Shown piece by piece: positions 18,994 through 27,167 of a stretch of 64,000 nt of DNA. The stretch is from Burkholderiales bacterium (GTDB taxonomy: Bacteria > Pseudomonadota > Gammaproteobacteria > Burkholderiales > SG8-41). A program made the position numbers and the translations under genes. Under the pieces are notes generated by a model that saw nothing but the letters and a program-made list of their open reading frames with translations, was not told the origin of the DNA and made no database searches. The stretch spans positions 62,001 to 126,000 of the forward strand of contig JAIETP010000003.1 of NCBI GenBank assembly GCA_019744975.1. Reading direction: 5' to 3'. Position 1 is the first letter of the stretch, and the number at the start of each line of letters is the position of its first letter.

Positions 18994-20040
18994 ATGCGAC
19001 TCACCGCAATGGTCGCCTTGTGCGTGGCGGCGTTTATGGCGGGAGCCGCTCACGCACAAGCGCCCGTTCCCGAGGCGATTCCAGCGGTGCTGCCCGACCC
19101 CGTCAAGGCGACGCTGAACACAAAACGAGCAGGATTGGACGGACAACGCATGGCGCTGGCGCAAAAAGTGGCCGCCCACAATGCCCGCTGCCGCAATGTG
19201 CCACCGGAAAATACTGTATTGACAGTAGATTGCGCCGCTGCACAACAAAACCTGAACAGTGAAGTGCAGGCCTATCGTCAATCCGTGCAGACTTTCAATA
19301 ACGACGTAGTGGCGGCGGAGCGCAGGTATTTCATCAACAGCATGAATGCACTGGCCGGTCGTATAGGTTGGTATAGCGCAAAGGAACAGGCGCGTCTCGC
19401 CAAGGCACTGGAAAGCCTAGATGCCGACGGCGATCCCAACGCGACCGCCCCCCAGATTCGGCTCGCTTGGCAGAATGTACTTTCCCGCGGCCACGACGAG
19501 GAACTGGCACGCAAAGCCGCCGCGGGCGATGGCCCGGGTTTTCCAGGGGCAGGTAAGCAGTCTTTTGAAGACTGCACCATCTTCGCGCTGGCTAATGCCA
19601 CGGGAGTGCCCTACTCCGTGGTGGCTGCACGCGCAACCGAACTAATACGCAGCGGAGAGTGGCGCGATGCCGTTGCACGCACAAATCCGCAACGAGCCAT
19701 TGAGCAGCGTGGACTGAACGGTGGAGAGGTGGTCATGTTGGCTGAGGTTTTGGGACAGGCCGAGGTGGTGCGTAGCGCCGATTTTGCCAAGACACTGCGG
19801 GAGGGCCGAAGGCTGATGCTGAACGTCGTGCCTCGGGATGGCGATACTCGCAAGGGACACGCGGTCGTACTCACCAAGGCTTTTCAGCACGGTGGAGAGA
19901 CCTGGTATGAAATGATGGATTCCAACCAAGGGCCACAGCAGCGGCGCTATTTAAGTCACAAGGAGTTAAACACAATGCTGCAGGAAACCGGCGTGGCCTT
20001 CCGTCCGGAACCCGGCCGGACCCCGATGCTGCTTCGGTAG
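18994..20040 (+). CDS. secreted protein with predicted papain-like (C39-like) peptidase domain
   Basis: 348 residues from ATG 18994, chosen because AGGAG lies 6 bases before it and a clean signal peptide follows (MRLTAMVALCVAAFMAGAAHAQA). The frame also opens at ATG 18958. Middle part (about 45-150) is helical. The C-terminal part has SFEDCTIFALANATGVPYSVV (Cys194), RKGHAVVLTKAF (His289) and MMDSNQGP (Asp309/Asn311). A Cys at the head of a helix, a GHAVVL strand and a downstream D/N is the layout of papain-fold peptidases such as C39. No family-level match recalled, and catalysis is inference. It is followed by the TPR paralogues, so it could process or be scaffolded by them. Confidence 0.6.
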   Translation: MRLTAMVALCVAAFMAGAAHAQAPVPEAIPAVLPDPVKATLNTKRAGLDGQRMALAQKVAAHNARCRNVPPENTVLTVDCAAAQQNLNSEVQAYRQSVQTFNNDVVAAERRYFINSMNALAGRIGWYSAKEQARLAKALESLDADGDPNATAPQIRLAWQNVLSRGHDEELARKAAAGDGPGFPGAGKQSFEDCTIFALANATGVPYSVVAARATELIRSGEWRDAVARTNPQRAIEQRGLNGGEVVMLAEVLGQAEVVRSADFAKTLREGRRLMLNVVPRDGDTRKGHAVVLTKAFQHGGETWYEMMDSNQGPQQRRYLSHKELNTMLQETGVAFRPEPGRTPMLLR

Positions 20041-20182
20041 CGGCTGAGAAACTGGTATCAGCCCCGCGCAGAGGAGTATTGAAGCGTAACCCGCAGAATG
20101 GAACCTGCCCTGCGATGAGAGTGATACACAGGAGCGTTGCAGTAGTTACAACGGAACCAAATTGAACGGATTGGAGCAAATC

Positions 20183-20983
20183 ATGCAGTTATTGAACAGG
20201 CGCATCGTATTTTTTCTATTCATGCTGGTGATGGCTGTTACCGCTCACGCCCAATCCCCGCGCGAGCAGTTGAATCAGCTCGTCACGCAATTGCTGGCAA
20301 CCCCCGGTGACACCGCGCTGCGCGAGCGCATCATCAAGCTGGCGCAGGAAATCAAGCCGCCGCCTGCTGTGCCCGAGGAAGCAGAGCGGCGCATGGCGCG
20401 TGGTATCGCGGGATTTCAGGGGGCAAAGTCGCCGACAGATTATCAAATTGCGGGTCGGGAATTCCAGGGCGCAGTTGATGCGGCGCCGTGGCTGGCCGAC
20501 GCGTATTTCAATCTCGGCATGGCCTTGGATAAGGCTGGCGATCATATCGCGGCCATAAGAAGCCTGAAGCTTGCGCTGGCGGCCAATCCGGAGAGCCGTG
20601 AAGTAAGAAATCTGCTTTATCAAGTCGAGTTTCGCGCGGAACAGGCAGCCTCGGAGCGAGCAAAAAAAGAGCGAGAAGCGAGGGAAGCGGTGCGTACTAT
20701 TGCCGGCGAGTGGGCCGACGTGTCCGGTGGTAATATGAATTTTGTTATTCAACAAGTCAGTGGCCGATATGATGTGCGGTGGAGCAATCAAGCTCTCGCC
20801 TATCGCGTTCACTCGGTGTCAGATCAGCAGTTCAGTTATCAGCTTGATCAAGGCCTGCAACAGGTCTATACGACGTGTACTCTCTCGAGCGACGGCCAAG
20901 GCCTGACCTGCCAAGCACGGTATGTCCAGTCTGGAGGAGCCTCCGGGAATTTTGATCCTAGGCGTTACCGCCGCTTGCGCTGA
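20183..20983 (+). CDS. secreted TPR-module paralogue 1
   Basis: 266 residues from ATG 20183 (GGAG 6 bases upstream). Signal peptide to HAQ, then the shared module SPREQLNQLVTQL...PGDTALRERIIKLAQEIKPPP (about 25-62) and two TPR-like helix pairs (about 66-136, with YFNLGMALDKAGDHIAAIRSL). A basic helix follows, then a unique beta-rich C-terminal domain (about 172-266) with IAGEWADVSGGNMNF and CTLSSDGQGLTC, which looks like a small barrel. Periplasmic or outer-membrane associated by inference. It heads three same-strand copies with start-to-start spacing of 863-867 bp. Function unknown. Confidence 0.75.
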   Translation: MQLLNRRIVFFLFMLVMAVTAHAQSPREQLNQLVTQLLATPGDTALRERIIKLAQEIKPPPAVPEEAERRMARGIAGFQGAKSPTDYQIAGREFQGAVDAAPWLADAYFNLGMALDKAGDHIAAIRSLKLALAANPESREVRNLLYQVEFRAEQAASERAKKEREAREAVRTIAGEWADVSGGNMNFVIQQVSGRYDVRWSNQALAYRVHSVSDQQFSYQLDQGLQQVYTTCTLSSDGQGLTCQARYVQSGGASGNFDPRRYRRLR

Positions 20984-21049
20984 GTGCAGTGTCGAGCCGG
21001 GCCCGGTAACCAAAACGAGCGGCCGCAAAGTATTAACGGAGGCTGAGAT

Positions 21050-21871
21050 ATGAAAAAGATATCCACGGGCATCCTCATTTTGCTTGTGATCTTGGTGGCC
21101 ATGCCTACGCACGCCCAATCCCCGCGCGAGCAATTGAACCAGCTCGTTGCGCAATTGCAGGCAAGCCCCGGTGACACCGCCCTGCGTGAGCGCATCATCA
21201 AGCTGGCGCAGGAAATCAAGCCGCCGCCTGCTTTGCCGGAAGAAGCCGAGCGGCGCATGGCGCGTGGTTCGGCGGCGTTCAAGGCGGCCAAGAGCGAAAA
21301 TGATTACAAGGACGCCGTGCGTGAGTTCGAGCAGGCGTACAATGCGGCGCCTTGGTCGGGCGACATTTACTACAACCTTGGGCTTGCACAGGACAAGGCG
21401 GGCGATTATGCGTCTGCCATCCGCAGCCTCAAACTCGCGATGCTGGCCGTGCCGGGCAGCCGTGAAACCAGGACTTTGCTTTATGAGGTTGAATACCGGC
21501 AGGAGAAAGCAAATTCACCTGAAGCGTTGGCAGCAAGAAAGAGGGAAAAAGACGAAGGAATGCTTAGCGCTATTGAAGGAGCGGTTTTTCGGTGGACGCA
21601 TCCCGATTCTCGCCAGACGCATACCGTCGAAGTGCGCGGGCGCATTGCATCTTACAAACGGGTGTTCGACGGGGGTATTGTCACGGCGAGTTGCCCACTT
21701 TCTGTTGTGGAGAAAAATGCCACGTGCGAAGCTTTTTTTGATCAGACTTTTGGGGTATCACCGTGGCGGATTTTTATAGACGTTGCTACGCACGGGCGCA
21801 GTGTTTGGACGGCATGGATTGAGCCGAGCGGGAAAAAGTTACAGCCGGTGATTCTGAATCGCGCCAATTAA
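21050..21871 (+). CDS. secreted TPR-module paralogue 2
   Basis: 273 residues: signal peptide (MKKISTGILILLVILVAMPTHAQ), the constant module SPREQLNQLVAQLQASPGDT to AQEIKPPPALPEEAERRMARG, TPR region (YYNLGLAQDKAGDYASAIRSL) and a C-terminal domain beginning AIEGAVFRWTHPDS and ending PVILNRAN. This last part is related to that of paralogue 3 (VEVRGR, SVV, ATHGRS, LNR) but not to paralogues 1 or 4. A GGAGG ribosome site precedes the ATG. The N-terminal half is close to identical to its neighbours at DNA level, pointing to recent duplication or gene conversion. Confidence 0.75.
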   Translation: MKKISTGILILLVILVAMPTHAQSPREQLNQLVAQLQASPGDTALRERIIKLAQEIKPPPALPEEAERRMARGSAAFKAAKSENDYKDAVREFEQAYNAAPWSGDIYYNLGLAQDKAGDYASAIRSLKLAMLAVPGSRETRTLLYEVEYRQEKANSPEALAARKREKDEGMLSAIEGAVFRWTHPDSRQTHTVEVRGRIASYKRVFDGGIVTASCPLSVVEKNATCEAFFDQTFGVSPWRIFIDVATHGRSVWTAWIEPSGKKLQPVILNRAN

Positions 21872-21912
21872 CGTGATCGACAGCGAAACCGCGCCAATCG
21901 GGAGAAGTAACG

Positions 21913-22755
21913 ATGAAGCCGGGTAAATTTGTTCTTGTTCTGATTGCAGGATTTTTTGCGGTGAACAACGCACACGCCCAATCCCCGCGCGAGCAGTTGA
22001 ATCAACTCGTGACGCAATTGCAGGCAAGCCCCGGTGACACGGCGCTGCGCGAGCGCATCATCAAACTGGCACAGGAAATCAAGCCACCGCCCGCTGTGCT
22101 GGAAGAGGCGGAACGGCGCATGGCGCGTGGTTCGGCTGCGTTTCGGGCGGCCAAAAGCGAAAACGACTTCAGGGACGCCGCCCGCGAATTCGAGCAAGCA
22201 TCGATTGCTGCACCTTGGTCGGGCGACATTTACTACAACCTTGGGCTTGCACAGGACAAGGCTGGTGACCATGCATCGGCCATCCGCAGCCTTAAGCTGG
22301 CGATGCTGGCCACGCCGGACAGTCGCGAAACCAGGACCTTGCTTTACGAGGTCGAATACAGGCAGGAGAAAGTGGGTTCGCCTGAAGCGCAGGCTGTTAA
22401 GAGACAAGTGCAAGGGGACACGCTTCTTCAGGCTCTTGACGGAGCAGTGTTTCGTTTTGTCGATTCCTTCAACGCTACGTTCACAGTTGAAGTGCGCGGT
22501 CGCACCGCGACTATTATTAGGCATCAAGGCAGGCATAACTCTCGGTATGCGACTCTGGAAGAGCGACCCCCTGTAACGGGGAACTGTAGATTGTCTGTCG
22601 TAAACGGAAATCCTCAGTGCGAGGCACCAATGGTTAATTTTGGCGGCTATCGGGTCTTCATAGATATTGCGACTCACGGGCGAAGTGCTGGGATAGCATG
22701 GATTGGACCGGATGGAAAGAGGGAATCGCCGCAGATTCTAAATCGTACCAATTGA
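21913..22755 (+). CDS. secreted TPR-module paralogue 3
   Basis: 280 residues: signal peptide ending NAHAQ, constant module (SPREQLNQLVTQLQASPGDT), TPR helices with YYNLGLAQDKAGDHASAIRS, then a C-terminal beta-rich domain (ALDGAVFRFVDS... VEVRGRTATIIRH... ATHGRSAGIAWIGPDG) that is a longer sister of the one in paralogue 2. It has the only leader whose sequence (CGACAGCGAAACC ... GTAACGATG) is repeated, in damaged form, after its own 3' end. The role is unknown; the architecture suggests a binding scaffold with an exchangeable head. Confidence 0.75.
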   Translation: MKPGKFVLVLIAGFFAVNNAHAQSPREQLNQLVTQLQASPGDTALRERIIKLAQEIKPPPAVLEEAERRMARGSAAFRAAKSENDFRDAAREFEQASIAAPWSGDIYYNLGLAQDKAGDHASAIRSLKLAMLATPDSRETRTLLYEVEYRQEKVGSPEAQAVKRQVQGDTLLQALDGAVFRFVDSFNATFTVEVRGRTATIIRHQGRHNSRYATLEERPPVTGNCRLSVVNGNPQCEAPMVNFGGYRVFIDIATHGRSAGIAWIGPDGKRESPQILNRTN

Positions 22756-22816
22756 TGCATTCGACAGCGAAACCATGCAAATTGAAGGGGTAACGATAAA
22801 GCTGGGTAAAATACGT
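22749..22816 (+). pseudogene. remnant leader and start of a further TPR-module copy
   Basis: The segment CGACAGCGAAACC ... GGTAACGATAAAGCTGGGTAAA copies the leader and first codons of paralogue 3 (CGACAGCGAAACC ... AGTAACGATGAAGCCGGGTAAA). The start codon ATG has become ATA, and similarity ends about 20 bp later. This marks the joint of a tandem duplication whose extra copy has been lost or replaced. Confidence 0.6.
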
Positions 22817-22899
22817 GGCGCGACGTGGCATTTTGAGGGGCCGGAAGCGTTCGGAGCGTTGCACAAAATGGCCGCGCTGGATTGCCTGGGCTGCATCGC

Positions 22900-23283
22900 A
22901 TGAATCACCGGGTTTTGATCGCGCTGACTATCTTGTATGCGGGCACCATAACCGGCATCGTGATCGGCCTGCCCGAAGCCGAGGCAAGGAGCGTGCTTCG
23001 CTGGATCGCCGGAATCGGGGGCATCATTGCCACGCTCGCGCTTTTCGCCTGCATGCTACTGAGCCCTTTCGAGAAATCCGAACGCTTTACACAGGCCCGC
23101 AGGAGCATGCTGTCGGGCATTGTCACCATCGCCGCGAAGGTAAGTTGCGCCGGGTATTCTGCCTTCATCGGGGCAGCCGGCGCGAAACTGATTATAGAAG
23201 GCCATGTCATGTGGGGTTGCGTAGCGCTCGGCGCTTTCGCGATGATCCTCTTTTTTGTGATCGTGGCACCCTCAGAGGTATAA
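22900..23283 (+). CDS. small membrane protein in the island
   Basis: 127 residues from ATG 22900 (a TTG in frame at 22882 is less likely). Hydrophobic segments lie at about 4-22 (VLIALTILYAGTITGIVIGL), 32-56 (WIAGIGGIIATLALFACMLL), 72-100 (SGIVTIAAKVSCAGYSAFIG) and 105-125 (GCVALGAFAMILFFVIV), so about four transmembrane helices with a short loop containing SPFEKSERFTQARRS. No family recognised. It sits where an extra TPR-module copy has decayed and may be unrelated to the paralogues. Confidence 0.55.
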   Translation: MNHRVLIALTILYAGTITGIVIGLPEAEARSVLRWIAGIGGIIATLALFACMLLSPFEKSERFTQARRSMLSGIVTIAAKVSCAGYSAFIGAAGAKLIIEGHVMWGCVALGAFAMILFFVIVAPSEV

Positions 23284-23346
23284 AAACACCCTCCGTTAAT
23301 TTGCCTGGCCCCATTAATTTTCTTTGACGGGCTTGGTAGCTGCCCA

Positions 23347-23360
23347 CCCATAATTATGGG
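23347..23360. repeat. perfect 14-bp palindrome
   Basis: CCCATAATTATGGG in the short gap between the membrane-protein gene and the convergent fourth paralogue. It could be an operator or a hairpin; there is no other evidence. Nearby CCCCATTAATTTTC resembles the GGGGTCA-type repeats at 24322. Confidence 0.4.
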
Positions 23361-23371
23361 CAATGAAAATA

Positions 23372-24277
23372 TTACTCACGAACAAGCCTTACCTTGCGTT
23401 CATAACTTCCCGTAGCACATCCGCCCCTATCTGCTGTCATATGCCGATAGGTGAAGGACAACTCTATTCTCCTGCCCTGGTCCGTCACTTGCCCTCGTGC
23501 GTCCCCCTCCTCTGAAGGGCATGAAAAGCCCGGCGTTGCATTGCGATAAAAGCGGCCGCGAAGGTTAGCACCATCGACCACCATCACAAACCGGGGCACG
23601 TTGGCATCAATCGACACCTCAACTTCCCCCCTGCCTTGGTAGTAGTTCATCTGCCGCGATTGATAAATATTCAACTTTTCCTCAACTACGTCAATCCGCC
23701 AGTATTCCATTGGACGACCGGAAGGAAGTAGATGGGCAGATCCCGGCCAATCCGGTTTATACGTGCCGACAAACTTTCGAGAAATGTCTTGAGCCACTGA
23801 TGCACCCTGCTCCGCGAGGTACTCGAGTTTGAAGATGCGCTGCCTGATTTCACTCGCGTCACTGGCGCCCGGCGACGCGAGCGTGTAAAGCCGAAAACTC
23901 GCCATCGCTTCGCGATACTTTTTGGCTTTTTCCAGTGCTACACCCATGTTGTAGTAAGCGGCGCCGAGCCAAGGCGCTTCGTTTGATGCCGCAGTGAATT
24001 CGGCGACTGCCTTGTCGAAATCAGCCGGTTCCCTGGCCACCTCGAATGCTGCCTGACCGCGTCCCAACCGACGCTCCACCTCCTCCGGAACTGCTGGCGG
24101 CGGCTTGATCTCCTGCGCGAGCTTGATGATCCGCTCGCGCAATGCGGTGTCACCGGGGTTTGACTGCAACTGCGTGACGAGTTTGCTTAACTGTTCACGC
24201 GGGGACTGGGCATATGCATTCGCAGAAAAAGCAATGATGGCGATAACAAAAACAAGGTATTTTCGATTAATACTCAT
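23372..24277 (-). CDS. secreted TPR-module paralogue 4 (opposite strand)
   Basis: 301 residues on the minus strand: signal peptide ending NAYAQ, constant module (SPREQLSKLVTQLQSNPGDT, AQEIKPPPAVPEEVERRLGRG), TPR region (AAYYNMGVALEKAKKYREAM) and a long, different C-terminal domain with FVGTYKPDWPG, MEYWRIDVV, VMVVDGANLRGRFYRN, CPSEEGDARG and a final CATGSYERKVRLVRE. The last part resembles a small secreted beta-barrel. AAGGAG precedes the start. It is the most diverged copy in its first half, so the duplication is older than that of copies 1-3. Bracketed by GGGGTCA-type repeats. Confidence 0.75.
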   Translation of the reverse strand: MSINRKYLVFVIAIIAFSANAYAQSPREQLSKLVTQLQSNPGDTALRERIIKLAQEIKPPPAVPEEVERRLGRGQAAFEVAREPADFDKAVAEFTAASNEAPWLGAAYYNMGVALEKAKKYREAMASFRLYTLASPGASDASEIRQRIFKLEYLAEQGASVAQDISRKFVGTYKPDWPGSAHLLPSGRPMEYWRIDVVEEKLNIYQSRQMNYYQGRGEVEVSIDANVPRFVMVVDGANLRGRFYRNATPGFSCPSEEGDARGQVTDQGRRIELSFTYRHMTADRGGCATGSYERKVRLVRE

Positions 24278-24321
24278 GACTAGTCTCCTTATCCGTAGGG
24301 AGCGTCAGGGCGCGCTTAAAA

Positions 24322-24390
24322 GCAGTCATGGGGTCAGAAAGAAGCAGTCATGGGGTCAGAAAGCAGTCATGGGGTCAGGTCTTGCCTTTT
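24322..24390. repeat. three GCAGTCATGGGGTCAG direct repeats
   Basis: GCAGTCATGGGGTCAG at 24322-24337, 24344-24359 and 24363-24378; the last continues GTCTTGCC. From memory, ATGGGGTCAGGTCTTGC-like sequences accompany REP-associated (RAYT) transposase genes in proteobacteria, but no such gene is present, so this is at most a remnant. Confidence 0.6.
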
Positions 24391-24447
24391 GCCCAATGAA
24401 TCACAATGAATTAAAAGAGCCAAGCCGACTTCCCACAGCCGCTTTGC

Positions 24448-24825
24448 TCACAACTTCTTCGCCACATATTTCACCCCGTCCATCGTCGCAAAATCCGAGT
24501 CCTGCGTCCACAGCGTCGCATTGAATGCCCGCGCCGTCGCCAGCATGATGCTGTCGGCCATCGGCAGTGATTTCTCCACGCTCAACTGCGCCGCCGCCAG
24601 CGCCAGCGGCACCGTCAGCTCAACCACCCGGCCCTGCTGCATCAGGGCTGCCGCCTGCAGCGCTGCGTTTTCGCCGCGTTGCTGCAGCACCCGCTTGAAG
24701 ACCTCATGGACACTGATCGAAGGCACGATCAGGTCGCGTACGGCCTCCAGCGCCGGCGCAAAAAATCCGGCGTTGGCGCCATCCGCCAGATACTCCAGCC
24801 AGCCCGAAGAATCGACAACGTTCAC
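24448..24825 (-). CDS. vapC: PIN-domain toxin VapC
   Basis: A 125-residue type II toxin, predicted metal-dependent ribonuclease. PIN acidic residues are Asp5 (NVVDSSGWLEYL), Glu41 (SVHEVFKRV), Asp91 (PMADSIMLATA) and Asp109/Asp111 (WTQDSDF), the complete set. Its start overlaps the antitoxin end by 4 bp. This branch (VDSSGWLEYLADG) is normally paired with an AbrB/MazE-type antitoxin, as here. It forms the right border of the island that separates pgpA from thiL. Confidence 0.92.
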   Translation of the reverse strand: MNVVDSSGWLEYLADGANAGFFAPALEAVRDLIVPSISVHEVFKRVLQQRGENAALQAAALMQQGRVVELTVPLALAAAQLSVEKSLPMADSIMLATARAFNATLWTQDSDFATMDGVKYVAKKL

Positions 24826-25028
24826 ACGCGGTCCGTATCGCGCGGCACATCGGTGTCGATGCCCTTGAGGAAGCCGCGCATGCGCTTGACCGGCCGCACG
24901 GGAATCAGTTCGATGCGGTCAAGATAGGCCACCGCCTGCACTTTCTGCCCCGGCAACAGTTTCATCGCTTCACGGATGGATTTGGGAATGACAACCTGGA
25001 ATTTCGGGGAGATGGTCAGCGTTTCCAT
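24822..25028 (-). CDS. vapB: AbrB/SpoVT-type antitoxin VapB
   Basis: 68 residues: swapped-hairpin AbrB DNA-binding domain (METLTISPKFQVVIPKSIREAMKLLPGQKVQ) and a short C-terminal tail (GFLKGIDTDVPRDTDRV) that would thread into VapC. It overlaps vapC by 4 bp. Upstream, TGGTAT occurs twice within about 20 bp (TGGTATTACAACCATGGTAT) and may be the autoregulatory site. Confidence 0.92.
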   Translation of the reverse strand: METLTISPKFQVVIPKSIREAMKLLPGQKVQAVAYLDRIELIPVRPVKRMRGFLKGIDTDVPRDTDRV

Positions 25029-25123
25029 GACAGTCCTATCGATAAGGTTTTGGTATTACAACCATGGTATCGATTGAGTCAACGCTCCGCAAGCGTTACA
25101 ATGCCGGTCACCAATTGACCTAT

Positions 25124-25140
25124 AAGTATTTGTTTTTATT
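25124..25140 (+). repeat. AT-rich intergenic motif, copy 3
   Basis: Exact AAGTATTTGTTTTTATT, 17 bp beyond the thiL stop codon but in the opposite orientation to thiL. Confidence 0.8.
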
Positions 25141-25157
25141 ATGTTTTTTATGCCAGC

Positions 25158-26126
25158 TTACCCAAAATGATCAAAGCCTTTTTGCTTCAGCGCCAGCGGC
25201 AATCCATCCCGATCCACGACCACCACACTGCACACCCCCGCCGGTGCACGAATCACACGGCCGATACGCGTCACCTTGACGCGGGCGCGCAAGGCAGCGC
25301 GCTCAACCGCAGCACGTTTCGCCGGCGCCGCGGTGAAGCACAGTTCGTAATCATCACCACCGGCCAGCAGCGCCGACTGCGCCACCGGTGATTGCAGTTG
25401 GCGCCGCATTAACACCGACACCGGCAGACGCTCAAAAGCCACCACCGCAGCGACCTTTGAACGTTCGCAAATATGGCCAAGGTCCGCGACCAGGCCATCG
25501 GACACATCAATCGCGCTGCGCGCCACACCACGCAAGGCCAGACCCAGCGCCACACGTGGCACCGGCCGGTCAAGGCGCTGCTGCGCCTGCTTCAGTTCAG
25601 TGGGTTTCAATTTGATGCGTTTGGATTTTGCCGCGACCGCCAGCGCGGCATCACCCAGTGTGCCCGACACCCAGATATCGTCACCGGCTTTGGCGCCATC
25701 GCGGCGCAGCGCCTGGCGCGCCGGCACTAAACCGATGATCTGCACACAGATGTTCAGCGGGCCGCGCGTGGTATCGCCGCCGATCAGATCAACGCCGTGT
25801 TTTCGCGCCAGCACCATGAAACCTTTGGCAAACGCCTCCACCCAGCGCGCATCGGCGCGGGGCAAGGCGATACCCATGGTCGCCCAGCGCGGTGTCGCGC
25901 CCATCGCCGCCATGTCCGACAGGTTCACCGCCAGTGCCTTGTGGCCGATGGATTCAGGATCGGCATTTTTGAAAAAGTGCCGCCCGGCAACCAGCATGTC
26001 GGCTGCAACGGCCAGCAGTTGCCCGTTATCCGCCTTGATCAACGCGGCGTCGTCACCGACACCGAGCACCGTGCGCGGCGTGGCATGGGTGAAGTACTGA
26101 CGGATCAGGTCAAATTCGCTGGGCAT
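25158..26126 (-). CDS. thiL: thiamine-monophosphate kinase
   Basis: 322 residues from ATG 26126 (MPSEFDLIRQYF). The open frame runs 58 codons further upstream, but only this start gives the normal ThiL N-terminus. Makes thiamine diphosphate. ATP/Mg sites are GVGDDAALI, DMLVAGRHFF, NLSDMAAMGA, GGDTTRGPL, IDVSDGLVADLGHI and GGDDYELCF. In related genomes it lies between nusB and pgpA; here both flanks carry insertions (island at 16.9-25.1 kb; RIO kinase and sigma unit at 26.3-29.2 kb). Confidence 0.95.
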   Translation of the reverse strand: MPSEFDLIRQYFTHATPRTVLGVGDDAALIKADNGQLLAVAADMLVAGRHFFKNADPESIGHKALAVNLSDMAAMGATPRWATMGIALPRADARWVEAFAKGFMVLARKHGVDLIGGDTTRGPLNICVQIIGLVPARQALRRDGAKAGDDIWVSGTLGDAALAVAAKSKRIKLKPTELKQAQQRLDRPVPRVALGLALRGVARSAIDVSDGLVADLGHICERSKVAAVVAFERLPVSVLMRRQLQSPVAQSALLAGGDDYELCFTAAPAKRAAVERAALRARVKVTRIGRVIRAPAGVCSVVVVDRDGLPLALKQKGFDHFG

Positions 26127-26284
26127 TTGAGGCCCTATTGTGCCTTGAACCAGGACGCGCCGGCACAACATCGCCGTCGCAGCACTTTTGGTGCAGAACT
26201 CCGACAGCGCTGAACCTGCACAGAGACCGGCTGCTTCTGGCCCCATAATAGGGGCCCTCTGCCGCAGGTTCAGTTTCGTCACCC

Positions 26285-27133
26285 ATGAAAATCCCCGCAA
26301 GACTCCAGCCTCTGGTCGAAGACGGCTTGATCGATGACGTCATCCGCCAGCTGATGAGCGGCAAGGAGGCGACGGTGTTCATCGTCCGCTGCGGCGCGGA
26401 AATCCGCTGTGCCAAGGTGTACAAGGAAGCCAACAAGCGCAGTTTCCGCCAGGCGGTGGATTACACCGAAAACCGCAAGACCAAAAACAGCCGCCGCGCC
26501 CGCGCCATGGAAAAACGCACGCGTTACGGCCGCAAGGCCCAGGAAGAAGCCTGGCAAAGTGCCGAGGTCGATGCGCTTTATCGCCTTGCCGCGGCAGGTG
26601 TGCGTGTACCGGTGCCGTACAACTTCCACGAAGGTGTGCTGCTGATGGAACTGGTGACCGACGCCCATGGTGATCCGGCGCCGCGGCTGGATGACGTGGA
26701 ATTCAGCGCCGAACAGGCGCGCAGTTATCATCAGGCATTGATGACGGAGGTGGTGCGCATGTTATGCGCCGGCGTCGTGCACGCCGACCTGTCCGAATTC
26801 AATGTGCTGGTCGGCAGCACGGGCCCGGTGATCATTGACCTGCCCCAGGCGGTCGACGCGGCAGGCAACAACCACGCGAAAAGCATGCTCGAACGCGACG
26901 TGCTCAACCTGACCAATTTTTTCGGCCGTTATGCGCCGGAACTGCTGGCCACCGCATACGGCAAGGAAATCTGGTCACTCTACGAAAGCGGCACGCTGAC
27001 ACCGGATGCCAAACTGACCGGGCGTTTTGAGCAGACACTGAAACCGGTCGATCTGGTCAGCGTGGTGCGCGAAATCGATGACGCGCGCGCCGAAGAGGCG
27101 GCGCGGCTGTTGCGCATGGCGGAAAACCGTTAG
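26285..27133 (+). CDS. RIO1-family serine kinase
   Basis: 282 residues. An atypical protein-kinase fold: GKEATVFIVRCGAEIRCAKVYKEANKRSFR (ATP loop and lysine), a basic segment NRKTKNSRRARAMEKRTRYGRKAQEEAW typical of RIO1, HADLSEFNVLVG (catalytic loop) and IIDLPQAVD (metal-binding, with DLPQ in place of DFG). Bacterial members are widespread in Proteobacteria and of unknown substrate. It is transcribed against its neighbours and ends at a strong terminator, so it is a monocistronic insertion in the nusB-thiL interval. Confidence 0.93.
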   Translation: MKIPARLQPLVEDGLIDDVIRQLMSGKEATVFIVRCGAEIRCAKVYKEANKRSFRQAVDYTENRKTKNSRRARAMEKRTRYGRKAQEEAWQSAEVDALYRLAAAGVRVPVPYNFHEGVLLMELVTDAHGDPAPRLDDVEFSAEQARSYHQALMTEVVRMLCAGVVHADLSEFNVLVGSTGPVIIDLPQAVDAAGNNHAKSMLERDVLNLTNFFGRYAPELLATAYGKEIWSLYESGTLTPDAKLTGRFEQTLKPVDLVSVVREIDDARAEEAARLLRMAENR

Positions 27134-27167
27134 CCACCCTTGAAGCACGGACGTATTTGATTGCAAT

